Shown piece by piece: positions 15,166 through 23,721 of a stretch of 64,000 bases of DNA. The stretch spans positions 8,302,501-8,366,500 of the forward strand of contig NZ_JACHNH010000001.1 of the NCBI RefSeq assembly GCF_014205335.1, given 5' to 3'. The stretch is from Amorphoplanes digitatis. GTDB taxonomy: Bacteria > Actinomycetota > Actinomycetes > Mycobacteriales > Micromonosporaceae. Below the pieces are notes generated by a model, which had not been told where the DNA came from, did no database searches, and worked only from the letters and a program-made list of their open reading frames with translations. Position numbers and translations under genes: made by a program. The stretch's first letter is position 1. Every line of letters begins with the position of its first letter.

Positions 15166-16146
15166 ATGAGTGTGTTGAGTGGATCGTCGATCCTGGTCAC
15201 CGGTGCGACCGGTTCGTTCGGCAAGGCCTTCCTGGGTCACGCGCTGGCAAACCTGGACCCGCAGCGCATCGTCGTGTTCTCCCGCGACGAACTGAAGCAG
15301 TACGAGGTCCGGCAGATGTTCGGCGACGACCCGCGGCTGCGCTTCTTCATCGGCGACATACGCGACCGCGAGCGCCTCGCCCGCGCCATGCACGGCGTCG
15401 ACCACGTCGTGCACGCCGCCGCCCTGAAGCAGGTCGACACCGCCGAGTACAACCCGTCGGAGTACGTGGCGACGAACATCAACGGCTCGCAGAACGTCAT
15501 CGACGCCGCGATCAACGCCGGCGTCCAGCGGGTCGTCGCCCTCTCCACGGACAAGGCGTCCAGCCCGATCAACCTGTACGGCGCCACCAAGCTGGTCGCC
15601 GACAAGCTGTTCATCGCCGGCAACCACTACGCCGCGACCCACCCGACCCGGTTCGCCGTCGTGCGGTACGGCAACGTGATGGGCAGCCGGGGCTCGGTGG
15701 TGCCGCTGTTCCGCCGCCTGAACGCCGAGGGCCGGAGCCTGCCGATCACCGACAAGCGGATGACCCGCTTCTGGATCACCCTCGACGCGGCGGTGCGGTT
15801 CGTCGTCGACTCCTTCGACGTGATGCAGGGCGGCGAGCTGTTCGTGCCGCGCATCCCGAGCATGCGCATCCTCGACCTGGTCGAGGCCGTCGCGCCGGAC
15901 GCGCCGACGCACGAGATGGGCATGCGGCCGGGCGAGAAGCTGCACGAGGAGATGATCGCCGCCGACGACAGCCGCCGCACGCTGCGCTTCCCCGATCGCT
16001 ACGTGGTGCAGCCGGTCGTCGCGAGCTGGGGCTACCAGACGCCGCCCGGCGGCGAGCGGGTGGCGGACGGCTTCAACTACCGGTCGGACAACAACGACCT
16101 GTGGCTCGAGGTCGACGAGATGAGCGCCCTGCTCGAGGAGAAGTGA
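15166..16146 (+). CDS. pseB: UDP-N-acetylglucosamine 4,6-dehydratase (inverting), PseB
   Basis: 326 residues from an ATG with GGGAG six bases upstream. It is an extended SDR: NAD motif TGATGSFGKAF (about 12-22), HAAALKQVDTAEYNP (the PseB/FlaA1 family signature), STDKASSPINLYGATK (Tyr/Lys catalytic pair) and VVRYGNVMGSRGSV. PseB removes C6 oxygen and inverts C5 of UDP-GlcNAc, the first step towards pseudaminic acid and related L-altro sugars. It overlaps pseC by one base (TGATG), giving coupled expression. Confidence 0.94.
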   Translation: MSVLSGSSILVTGATGSFGKAFLGHALANLDPQRIVVFSRDELKQYEVRQMFGDDPRLRFFIGDIRDRERLARAMHGVDHVVHAAALKQVDTAEYNPSEYVATNINGSQNVIDAAINAGVQRVVALSTDKASSPINLYGATKLVADKLFIAGNHYAATHPTRFAVVRYGNVMGSRGSVVPLFRRLNAEGRSLPITDKRMTRFWITLDAAVRFVVDSFDVMQGGELFVPRIPSMRILDLVEAVAPDAPTHEMGMRPGEKLHEEMIAADDSRRTLRFPDRYVVQPVVASWGYQTPPGGERVADGFNYRSDNNDLWLEVDEMSALLEEK

Positions 16147-17270
16147 TGCTGCCGTACGGGCGCCAGAACGTCACCGACGCCGACGTCGAGGCGGTGGCGG
16201 CGGCCCTGCGCAGCGACTGGCTCACCACCGGGCCGCGGGTCGGCGACTTCGAGCGCGAGCTCGAACGCGTCGCCGGCGCGCCCTGCGTCGCGGTCATCAA
16301 CGGCACCGCGGCGCTGCACACGGCGTACGCGGCGGCGCGGATCGGCCCGGGCGACGAGGTGGTCACCACGCCGATGACGTTCGTGGCGACGGCGTCGACC
16401 GCCGCCATGCTGGGCGCGACAGTGGTCTTCGCGGACGTCGAGGAGGACACCGCCAACCTGGATCCGGCGGCGGCGGAGGCCGCGGTGACGCCGCGCACCA
16501 GGGCCGTCACGGCGGTCGACTACGCCGGGCACCCGGCCGAGTACGACCAGCTGCGCAAGGTGGCCGACAACGCAGGCGCGGTGCTCATCGCGGACGCCGC
16601 GCACGCCATCGGGTCGACGTACCACGGTCGGCCGGTCGGCACCCTCGCCGACCTCACCACGTTCTCCTTCTTCCCGACGAAGAACCTGACCACCGGCGAG
16701 GGCGGCGCGGTCGCCGCCACCGAAGCCGGGCTGCTGGAGCGGGCGCGCGCGTTCCGGACCGTCGGCCTGGTGCGGGACCCGGCCCGCCTGCGCCACCCGG
16801 ACGAGGGCGGCTGGCACCAGGAGGTGCCGGAGTTCGGCCTCAACTACCGGCTGCCGGACGTGCTCTGCGCGCTGGGCAGCTCCCAGCTGCGCCGGCTGGC
16901 CGCGTTCAAGGCACGCCGGACGACCCTCGCGGAGCGCTACGACGCCCTGCTGGCGGGGGTGCCGGGGCTGCGGCTGCCGGTCCGGCGCGCGTGGGCCGAC
17001 CCGATGCGCCACCTGTACCCGGTACGGATCGAGGACGGCCGCCGCCGCGAGGTGTACGACCGGATGCGCGCGGCCGGGATCGGCGTGCAGGTCAACTACG
17101 TGCCCGCCTACTGGCATCCGGCGTTCGAGGACCTCGGGTACGCCCGCGGCATGTGCCCGGTCGCCGAGCGCTTCTACGCCGAGCAGCTGTCGCTGCCGCT
17201 CTTCGTCGACCTCACCGACTCGGACCAGGACCGGGTCGTCGAAGCCCTGCGCACCATTCTGGAGAGCTGA
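16146..17270 (+). CDS. pseC: UDP-4-amino-4,6-dideoxy-N-acetyl-beta-L-altrosamine transaminase, PseC
   Basis: 374 residues, DegT/DnrJ/EryC1 PLP-dependent aminotransferase. Visible are the N-terminal MLPYGRQNVTDADVEAV, INGTAALHTAY, IADAAHAIGS and SFFPTKNLTTGEGG, whose Lys is the PLP Schiff-base residue. PseC puts an amino group at C4 of the PseB product. Its position directly after pseB makes the assignment firm. Four bases separate its stop from the next GTG, so translation continues into the unknown gene. Confidence 0.93.
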   Translation: MLPYGRQNVTDADVEAVAAALRSDWLTTGPRVGDFERELERVAGAPCVAVINGTAALHTAYAAARIGPGDEVVTTPMTFVATASTAAMLGATVVFADVEEDTANLDPAAAEAAVTPRTRAVTAVDYAGHPAEYDQLRKVADNAGAVLIADAAHAIGSTYHGRPVGTLADLTTFSFFPTKNLTTGEGGAVAATEAGLLERARAFRTVGLVRDPARLRHPDEGGWHQEVPEFGLNYRLPDVLCALGSSQLRRLAAFKARRTTLAERYDALLAGVPGLRLPVRRAWADPMRHLYPVRIEDGRRREVYDRMRAAGIGVQVNYVPAYWHPAFEDLGYARGMCPVAERFYAEQLSLPLFVDLTDSDQDRVVEALRTILES

Positions 17271-17274
17271 ACCC

Positions 17275-18084
17275 GTGCACCACGCCAACCACTTCTACGG
17301 CCACGCGCACGTCCTCGCCGGGTACTGCGGACTCGACCCGGAACATCCGCCGCGGATCGACGGATACGTGCAGCACGGCTGGAACGTGGTGGACGGGCTC
17401 GGCGCCGGGACGCCGTACGTGTCCGGACGGCCGATCTTCGTCTGGTCGGAGCAGACGCGGCGGCGCGCCTGGTCGATGGGCCGCCGGTACGCGACCGTGA
17501 TCGGCGCGCCCTGGCTGTACCTGCTCTCGACCCGGCCGGAACTCCCGGAGACGCCGCGCACCGGGACGATCTGGTACCCGTTCCACGGCTGGGAGGGCCA
17601 GCACGTCGCCGGCGACCATCAGCGGCTGATCGACGAGATCCGGGAGACCGAGGACGGCCCGGTCACCTTCTGCCTGTACTGGCACGAGTTCCGCGACAGC
17701 CGGATCCGGCGCCGCTACGAGCGGGCCGGCCGGGTCATCTGCCACGGCTACCGCGGCCTGCGCTGGCTCGACACCGACACCAGGTTCCTGCACAACCAGC
17801 TCGCGGAGCTGCGCGCCCATCGCCGGGTGGCGTCGAACAGGCTCAGTAGCGCCGTGCTCTACGGCGCCGCCGTCGGCTGCGAGCCCGCCGTCTACGGCGA
17901 CCCGATGCACCTCGACGGCGAGGTGCGGGTGACCGCCGAGCGGATCCGCCGCCAGTGGCCGGAGCTGCACGGCCCGCACCCGGACCCGGCCGCCGCCACC
18001 GCGTCCGCCCTGTACGAGCTCGGTGCGGACGACCTGGCCTCGCCCGCCGAGCTGCGCGCCGTCCTCGGCTGGGCCGCCGCATGA
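17275..18084 (+). CDS. Unrecognised soluble protein of a pse-type glycan cluster
   Basis: 269 residues from a GTG preceded by GGAG in the pseC end. I do not recognise the family. It has no signal peptide or membrane segment. Notable features are the His/Tyr-rich start (HHANHFYGHAHVLAGYCG), GTIWYPFHGWEG near 100, TFCLYWHEFRD near 133, and SSAVLYGAAVGCEPAVYGDPM near 190-210. The last resembles the donor-binding segment of GT-B-fold transferases acting on capsule or sialic-acid-like sugars, where a Ser/Thr-Ser...G-x-P-x-x-x-YG pattern is common. A glycosyltransferase or nucleotide-sugar-handling role is a guess. It overlaps the methyltransferase gene by 4 bp (ATGA). Confidence 0.6.
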   Translation: MHHANHFYGHAHVLAGYCGLDPEHPPRIDGYVQHGWNVVDGLGAGTPYVSGRPIFVWSEQTRRRAWSMGRRYATVIGAPWLYLLSTRPELPETPRTGTIWYPFHGWEGQHVAGDHQRLIDEIRETEDGPVTFCLYWHEFRDSRIRRRYERAGRVICHGYRGLRWLDTDTRFLHNQLAELRAHRRVASNRLSSAVLYGAAVGCEPAVYGDPMHLDGEVRVTAERIRRQWPELHGPHPDPAAATASALYELGADDLASPAELRAVLGWAAA

Positions 18085-19511
18085 ACTACGAGCTCATCGG
18101 CGGCGAGATGGCTGACTTCTCGGACCGGGAGCCGGTCGGTGGCGCGCTGGCGGCGTACCTGATCGGGCTCTTGCGGCCGCTCGGCGGCCGGGTCCTGCTC
18201 GCCGGGCCGCACGCACCGGCCCTGGTCGGCACGCTCGCCGAGTTCGCCGAGGTCACCTGCCTGGTGCGGTCCCAGCCCGACGCCGCCGCCCTGGCCGGTC
18301 GCGGCGCGACGGTGCTCTGCGGCAGCCTCGCCAAGCTCACCGGCGCCGAGCGGTACGACGCGGTGGTGGCGCTCGACGGCGTCGACCGGCTGTGCTCGGT
18401 CGAGGGACCGCAGTACGACTGGGCCGAGAGCGTGCGGGCGCTGCACCGCGTCCTGCGCCCCGGCGGCGCCCTGCTGCTGTCGGTCGAGAACGAGCTCGGC
18501 GTGCACCGCCTCGTCGACCGGGCGACCGTCACGTTCGCGCACACCACCGACGCCTGGCGCCCCGAGGGCGAGTTCGGCACGAAGCCCGGCAGCCCCGATC
18601 GGCTGGAGTCACGGCTGGCGGCCGAGGGCCTGACCGTCGGCTGGCTGGGCGCCGCCTGGCCGCTGCCGGCCGCGCCCGCGTTCGCCGCGACCCCGGCGGC
18701 GCTGCGGGACGGACCGTCCGGTGCGCTCAGCGCGGCCGCCACCGCGTCGGTCGCCGCGGCCTTCGCCGGCCGGCCGGTGCTCAGCGATCCGAGGCGGCTC
18801 ACCGCGGCGGCGATCCGGGCCGGGGTCGGCGCCGAGTTCGCACCCTGCTGGCTGGCCCTGGCGTTCCGCGGCGCCGAACTCGGCGTGCTCGTCCCGCCGG
18901 TCCTGACCGGCGCCGGGCCGGCCGCCGACCTGCCCGCGGGCCGGGTCCTCGAGGAGCTACTCATCGGCGCGTGCCTGCGCCACGACCTGCCCGCGATCCG
19001 GCGGCTGCTGGCCGGATGGGTCGCGCGCGAGCCGGCGGCCGGATTCGACAACGTGCTCGTCGACGGCGACACCTACACCGTGCTCGACCCGGCCCGCGCC
19101 ACCGGCGAGCCGGGCGCCGTGCTGCGGGAGTTCGCGGAAACGCTGCTGGCCGGCGGCTACGCGCAGCCGTGGCCCGCCGCGGCCGACGTGCCGTCGCTCA
19201 CCGTGATCCTGCTGGCCGCCGCCGGCCTCGCCGGCACCGTGCCCGCCGCCGGGGACGTACCGGCCGCCCCGGATTCGCTGCGCGAGCACGAGGAGCAGGT
19301 ACGGCGGCTGGAGGAACAGCTGGCCGACGCCGCCGCCCGCGTCGCCTACGCCGAGACCGAGCTGATCCACCGCGACGCCGAGCTGCGCCGGGCGCGCCTG
19401 CAGATCGACGCGTTCGCCGGCAAGGTCGGCTACCGCATCACCCGGCTCGGCGCCCGGGCCGCCCGCCGGGCCGTCAGGGCAGTACGCCGTTCACCCCTCT
19501 TCAAGGACTGA
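18081..19511 (+). CDS. SAM-dependent methyltransferase-like protein with C-terminal coiled coil
   Basis: 476 residues. Residues 1-160 form a class I methyltransferase-like fold (GGRVLLAGP as a variant motif I, YDAVVALDGVDRL, LRPGGALLLSVENELG). The middle ~230 residues are alanine-rich and without a clear family. Residues ~395-450 (REHEEQVRRLEEQLADAA..., then ELRRARLQIDAFAGK) form a coiled coil, followed by a basic tail. In other glycan operons such fusions either methylate the polymer or organise the synthesis complex through the coiled coil. Motif I is degenerate (LAGPHAP instead of GxGxG), so activity is uncertain. Confidence 0.72.
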   Translation: MNYELIGGEMADFSDREPVGGALAAYLIGLLRPLGGRVLLAGPHAPALVGTLAEFAEVTCLVRSQPDAAALAGRGATVLCGSLAKLTGAERYDAVVALDGVDRLCSVEGPQYDWAESVRALHRVLRPGGALLLSVENELGVHRLVDRATVTFAHTTDAWRPEGEFGTKPGSPDRLESRLAAEGLTVGWLGAAWPLPAAPAFAATPAALRDGPSGALSAAATASVAAAFAGRPVLSDPRRLTAAAIRAGVGAEFAPCWLALAFRGAELGVLVPPVLTGAGPAADLPAGRVLEELLIGACLRHDLPAIRRLLAGWVAREPAAGFDNVLVDGDTYTVLDPARATGEPGAVLREFAETLLAGGYAQPWPAAADVPSLTVILLAAAGLAGTVPAAGDVPAAPDSLREHEEQVRRLEEQLADAAARVAYAETELIHRDAELRRARLQIDAFAGKVGYRITRLGARAARRAVRAVRRSPLFKD

Positions 19512-19516
19512 ATCCC

Positions 19517-20251
19517 ATGCGAACACTCGGCATCGTCCAGGCCCGGATGGGCTCCTCCCGGCTGCCCGGCAAGGTGCTCCGCAGACTCGGCGGCCGAACC
19601 GTGCTGTGCCGGGTGGTCGGCGCCGCCCGCGACAGCGGCGTGCTCGACGACCTGGTCGTCGCCACCACCACCGAGGAGGTCGACGACCCGGTGGTTGCCG
19701 AGTGCGAGGCGATCGGCGTCGGCGTGCACCGCGGCCCGGTCGACGACGTGCTCAGCCGCTTCCTCGGCGTGCTCGACGCCGGCGCGGACGACTACGACGC
19801 GGTGCTGCGCTTCACCGCCGACTGCCCGCTGCTCGACCCGGAGCTGATCATGCTGGCCGCCGGCGTCTTCGCCGCCACCCCGTCGCTTGACTACCTGAGC
19901 ACCTCGATAGCGCGCACGCTGCCGCGCGGGCTCGACGTCGAGATCGTCCGAACCGAGGTGCTGCGCGAGATCGACAAGCTCGCCACCGAGCATCACCGCA
20001 CGCACGTGACCTCGTACGTCTACTCGCACCCGCACGATTACAACGTGCTCGGCCTGACGTTGCAGCCGGACCTGTCCCACCTGCGGCTCACCCTCGACAC
20101 CGAGGACGACTGGCGGCTCATCGAGGCCGTCGTCGCGCACTTCGGCGACCGCCCGGTGCCGGTGCGTGCCCTGGCCGGCTGGCTCGCCGGCCGCCCGGAG
20201 CTGACCGTGCTCAACGCGCACGTACGCCAGAAGGAGCTCGCGCAGGCGTGA
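19517..20251 (+). CDS. spsF: Cytidylyltransferase-like protein, SpsF family
   Basis: 244 residues. The N-terminus GIVQARMGSSRLPGKVL is the nucleotide-binding signature of the SpsF/CMP-sugar synthetase family, followed by VVATTTEEVDDPVV, RFTADCPLLDPELI and LTLDTEDDW. Family members activate 3-deoxy-nonulosonic or related acids with CTP, or occur as partners of SpsG in spore-coat and flagellar glycan clusters. In the pseudaminic pathway the equivalent step is PseF. It overlaps pseG by 4 bp (GTGA). Its substrate acid would have to be made by a synthase that is not in the window. Confidence 0.85.
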   Translation: MRTLGIVQARMGSSRLPGKVLRRLGGRTVLCRVVGAARDSGVLDDLVVATTTEEVDDPVVAECEAIGVGVHRGPVDDVLSRFLGVLDAGADDYDAVLRFTADCPLLDPELIMLAAGVFAATPSLDYLSTSIARTLPRGLDVEIVRTEVLREIDKLATEHHRTHVTSYVYSHPHDYNVLGLTLQPDLSHLRLTLDTEDDWRLIEAVVAHFGDRPVPVRALAGWLAGRPELTVLNAHVRQKELAQA

Positions 20252-21291
20252 CGATCACCGTGGGTATCCGCTGCGATGCCGGGCCACGCACCGGCGCCGG
20301 CCACCTCGTACGCTGCGTCGCCCTGGCCGAGGAGCTGACCGCGCGCGGCGCCGCCGTGCACTTCCTGAGCGACCTCGGCGGCCTCGCGTGGGCGGAACAA
20401 CAGCTGACCGCCCGGGGCCTGCCCTGGCATCCGGCGCCCTACGACGCCGTCGGGCTGGTCGCGGCGGCCGGCCGGCTCGGCCTGGACGCGCTGGTCGTCG
20501 ACTCGTACGAGCTGCCGCCGGCGCAGTCGCGCGCGGTGCGGGCGAGCGGGCGGACCGTTGTCGCGATCGTCGACGGCGACCCGCGCGGCCAGGACGCGGA
20601 CATCTATGTGGACCAGAACCTCGGCGCCGAGCTGCAGCACCCGCCGCTCGCGCCGGGCGTGGTCCGGCTGGCGGGGCTCGAGTTCGCGCTGCTGCGCCGG
20701 GCGGTCCGCGACCTGCGCCCGGACTCCGCGCCCGTCGCCGGCCCGGCCCGTACCCCCGAGGTGGTCGCCGTCTTCGGCGCGACCGACGCGTACCGGGCGG
20801 CCCCGGTCGCGGCCCGGCTGCTGATCCGGACCGGGGCCGCCTACGCGGCAACGATCGTCGCCGCCGACGACGACCTGCGCCGCGAGCTGGTCGCGCTGGA
20901 GCCGGGGCCCGGCCAGCGGATCGAGGTGATCGCGCCGACGGACGACCTGCCCAAGCTGCTCGCCGGCGCCGATCTGGCGATCAGCGCCAGCGGCACCTCG
21001 ACCTGGGAGCTGCTCTGCCTCGGCCTGCCCGCCGCCCTGCTCTGGGTCGTCGAAAACCAGATCATCGGGTACGAACGGACGACCGCACGCGGTCTCGCGG
21101 CCGGCCTCGGGCACCTGCCGGCGCTGACCTCGTCGCCGATCGAGTCGGCCGCGGCCGTCGACACGCTCCGCCGGCTGCTGGTGAGCCCGGCCGAGCGGGC
21201 GGCGCTGGCCGAGCGGGCCTGGGCGGCCGTCAACGGGCGCGGCACCGCCCGGGTCGCGGACGCGCTGCTCGACCACCTGCGCCGGCGGTAG
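20248..21291 (+). CDS. pseG: UDP-2,4-diacetamido-trideoxy-altropyranose hydrolase-like, PseG/SpsG
   Basis: 347 residues from a GTG overlapping the spsF stop. N-terminal RCDAGPRTGAGHLVRC is the PseG signature (UDP-sugar hydrolase of GT-B fold, with the catalytic His in GAGHLVRC), and SASGTSTWELLCLGLPAAL plus VENQ in the C-terminal half match the MurG-like nucleotide-binding segment. PseG removes UDP to release the free 2,4-diacetamido sugar before the PEP condensation by PseI. It ends the rightward operon; 55 bp follow before the carboxypeptidase gene. Confidence 0.88.
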   Translation: MTITVGIRCDAGPRTGAGHLVRCVALAEELTARGAAVHFLSDLGGLAWAEQQLTARGLPWHPAPYDAVGLVAAAGRLGLDALVVDSYELPPAQSRAVRASGRTVVAIVDGDPRGQDADIYVDQNLGAELQHPPLAPGVVRLAGLEFALLRRAVRDLRPDSAPVAGPARTPEVVAVFGATDAYRAAPVAARLLIRTGAAYAATIVAADDDLRRELVALEPGPGQRIEVIAPTDDLPKLLAGADLAISASGTSTWELLCLGLPAALLWVVENQIIGYERTTARGLAAGLGHLPALTSSPIESAAAVDTLRRLLVSPAERAALAERAWAAVNGRGTARVADALLDHLRRR

Positions 21292-21346
21292 CGCCGGACC
21301 GGCAATTGCGTGGCGGCATCCGCGATCAACATCGGAGGATGTCCAC

Positions 21347-22390
21347 ATGCGCCCAGAGTTCACCGACCCACCGAAGCTTGCCGCCGGCGACCGGATCGCG
21401 GTCTTGTCGCCCGCCTTCGCCGCGCCCGCACTCTTCCCCGAGCTGCACGAGCAGTCCCTGCTCCGCCTGCGCAGGGACTTTCAGCTGGAGCCGGTCGAGT
21501 TCCCCAGCACCCGGCGACATTCGTCGGCGCGGGAGCGCGCGGAGGACCTCATGGCCGCCTATGCCGACCCGTCGATCCGGGCCGTCCTCGCCACGATCGG
21601 CGGCGACGACCAGATCACCGTGCTGCGGCACCTCGACCCGAAGCCGTTCCTCGCCGACCCCAAGCCGTTCTTCGGCTTCTCGGACAACACCAACGTGCTG
21701 AACTGGCTCTGGTCACACGGCGTCGCCGCCTATCACGGCATGTCCACGATGATGCACATCGCCCGCGGCGCGGGCGTACAGCCGATCGCCGCCGAGTCCC
21801 TGCGCGCCGCGCTCTTCACCGGCGGCGACGTCGAGATCCGCGCGGTCGAGCGGTTCAGCGACGAGGAGATCCCGTGGACCGACCCGGCGTCGCTCACCCG
21901 GTCGGCCACCCCGTACGACAGCCCCGGGCGGGTGTGGCACCAGGCCGACCGCGTGGTCTCCGCGCCGACCTGGGGCGGCTGCCTCGAGATCCTGCACTGG
22001 ACGCTGGCCGCCGGCCGCTGGGTCCGCCCGGTCGAGGACTACGCCGGGTGCGTGCTGCTGCTGGAGACCTCCGAGGAGATGCCCCCGGCCGACGAGGTGT
22101 TCCGGATGCTGCGGAACTTCGGCGAGCGCGGGCTGCTCGAGCAGTTCCCGGCGATCCTGGTCGGCACCGCCAAGGGCACCGTCTTCAACAACCCGAAACC
22201 GATGGCGGAGCGGGTCCGCTACCGCGAAGAGCAGCGCGCCGCCGTGCTGCGGGCGCTGGCGGACTACCACCCCGGCGCGATGGTCGTCTTCGGCGTGGAC
22301 TTCGGGCACACCGACCCGCAGTGGGTGCTGCCGTACGGCGGGCGGATCACCGTCGACGGCCCGGCCCGGCGGATCACCGCGCACTACTGA
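21347..22390 (+). CDS. S66-family LD-carboxypeptidase-like protein (MccF/LdcA)
   Basis: 347 residues with a strong GGAGGATGTCCAC ribosome site. S66 features are complete: DPSIRAVLATIGGDDQ, nucleophile Ser in FFGFSDNTNVL (near 110), the Glu in LLLETSEE and the His in DFGHTDPQW near the C-terminus. S66 enzymes cut an L,D-peptide bond in peptidoglycan recycling (LdcA) or inactivate peptide-nucleotide antibiotics (MccF). The insertion around residues 165-215 (RFSDEEIPWTDPASL...) resembles the MccF side of the family. It converges with the TetR gene, 4 bp apart. Confidence 0.87.
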   Translation: MRPEFTDPPKLAAGDRIAVLSPAFAAPALFPELHEQSLLRLRRDFQLEPVEFPSTRRHSSARERAEDLMAAYADPSIRAVLATIGGDDQITVLRHLDPKPFLADPKPFFGFSDNTNVLNWLWSHGVAAYHGMSTMMHIARGAGVQPIAAESLRAALFTGGDVEIRAVERFSDEEIPWTDPASLTRSATPYDSPGRVWHQADRVVSAPTWGGCLEILHWTLAAGRWVRPVEDYAGCVLLLETSEEMPPADEVFRMLRNFGERGLLEQFPAILVGTAKGTVFNNPKPMAERVRYREEQRAAVLRALADYHPGAMVVFGVDFGHTDPQWVLPYGGRITVDGPARRITAHY

Positions 22391-22394
22391 GTCG

Positions 22395-23000
22395 CTATTT
22401 GAGCGCCTCGACCTCGGCCGCGAACAACGGGCCGGGGTCGAGCCCCATCGAGAGGAAGTTGCCCTCGATCTCCAGGCTGACGAAGCCGTGCAGGCGGCTC
22501 CACGCGGTGACCGCGTGCAGCGCCACCGCCGGGTCGACCCCGCCGGCCCAGGCGCGCAGCGCCTCGGCGAGCGGCGGCTCCGGCTCCCGCCCGGGACCGG
22601 CGAAGGCGAACAGCACGTCCATCGCCTCCCGCGCCGCGGCGACCAGGCGCTCGTCGTGCGCGTCGTAGCCGGGCAGCGGAGCGCCGAAGAGCAGCCGGTA
22701 GCGGTGCGGGTTGGCGATCGCCCAGGCCCGGTACGCGGCCGCCAGGTCCGGCATCCGTCGCGGTGCGGCCGACACCGCGCTGGTCAGGTCGGCGTACGCG
22801 TCCAGGATGAGCTCGGTGAGCAGCTCGTCGCGGCCGGCGAAGTAGCGGTAGAGCGCGGGGCCGGAGACGCCCAGTTCCTTGGCGATCGCGTTGATGGACA
22901 GCGCCTGCGGGCCGCCCTCCGCGAGCTGCCGCAGCGCCGCGTCCTTGACCTCCTGGCGCATCTGCGCGCGGAACCGGTCTCTGATCCCCCCTGCCGTCAT
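22395..23000 (-). CDS. TetR/AcrR-family transcriptional regulator
   Basis: 201 residues. The N-terminal DNA-binding domain is clear (ALRQLAEGGPQALSINAIAKEL, then GVSGPALYRYFAGRDELL, about 22-65). The C-terminal domain, with AWAIANPHRYRLLFG and a late SRLHGFVSLEIEGN, is of the TetR_C_13/WHG type. Translation probably starts at the ATG at 23000; MRQEVKD a few residues on is an alternative. No obvious partner gene is divergent from it, so the target is unknown. Confidence 0.9.
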   Translation of the reverse strand: MTAGGIRDRFRAQMRQEVKDAALRQLAEGGPQALSINAIAKELGVSGPALYRYFAGRDELLTELILDAYADLTSAVSAAPRRMPDLAAAYRAWAIANPHRYRLLFGAPLPGYDAHDERLVAAAREAMDVLFAFAGPGREPEPPLAEALRAWAGGVDPAVALHAVTAWSRLHGFVSLEIEGNFLSMGLDPGPLFAAEVEALK

Positions 23001-23051
23001 GCGGCAACGTTACAGCCCTGACGCTAGGTGAGAACCACTAACGGCGAGCGA

Positions 23052-23675
23052 TCAGATCATGCCGGAGCGCAACGCGTACGCGACCGCGTGCGAACGATTG
23101 CGCAGCTTCAGCCGGTGGGTGACACCGTAGATCACGTTCTTCACGGTGCGCTCGGAGTAGCTGAGCTCGCCGGCGATCTCGCTGGTGTCGAGGCCGTCAG
23201 CCATCAGCCGCAGCACGTCGATCTCGCGGGGCGTCAGGCCCGAGGTGTTCAGCCCGTTCGGGGTGAGCACGTCGCGCTGGAGGCGTTCGATGTGCTTGAG
23301 CAGCTCGCCGACCAGGTTCGGCGGCATGACGCCGCCGCCGGCCGCCGCGGCGAGCACGCTGTGCGCGAGGCGGTCGGCGGTCACGGCGGCCCGGGGCAGG
23401 ATCGCGACCACCCGGCACTCGACGGCGGTGAGCAGCTCGGTCTCGGTGATCTCATTGGTGATGAGCACGACCGGCGCGCCCAGCTCGGCCGCGCAGCGGC
23501 GCAGCAGGGCGATGACCTCGGCGCTCAGCCGCTCGGCGCAGACGACCAGGACCTTGGCCTGTGCGCGGTCGGCGGGGCGCAGCAGCGTCAGCTCCGGGCG
23601 TGACTGCAGATAGCTGGCGAGTCCCGCCTGGACGAGCGGGTCCGACGCCTGCAAGGCCACTCGCACCTGTTCCAC
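23052..23675 (-). CDS. Orphan LuxR-type regulator with degenerate receiver domain
   Basis: 207 residues from a GTG with GGAGGCAGCC upstream. The C-terminal LuxR helix-turn-helix is normal (LTPREIDVLRLMADGLDTSE, about 145-200). The N-terminal ~120 residues have receiver-like alternation (VRVALQASDPLVQAGLASYL, VLVVCAERLS) but lack the acidic pair and a phospho-acceptor Asp at the expected place (VVCAERL instead of VxDxxM). No kinase gene adjoins it. It therefore probably works without phosphorylation, perhaps by ligand binding or protein contacts. Three 11-bp-phased TCTTCA repeats lie 47-75 bp upstream of its start. Confidence 0.85.
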   Translation of the reverse strand: MEQVRVALQASDPLVQAGLASYLQSRPELTLLRPADRAQAKVLVVCAERLSAEVIALLRRCAAELGAPVVLITNEITETELLTAVECRVVAILPRAAVTADRLAHSVLAAAAGGGVMPPNLVGELLKHIERLQRDVLTPNGLNTSGLTPREIDVLRLMADGLDTSEIAGELSYSERTVKNVIYGVTHRLKLRNRSHAVAYALRSGMI

Positions 23676-23721
23676 GGCTGCCTCCGGTTGTCGTTGCGGC
23701 GGCGCCAGTCTCCGGGAGCGT

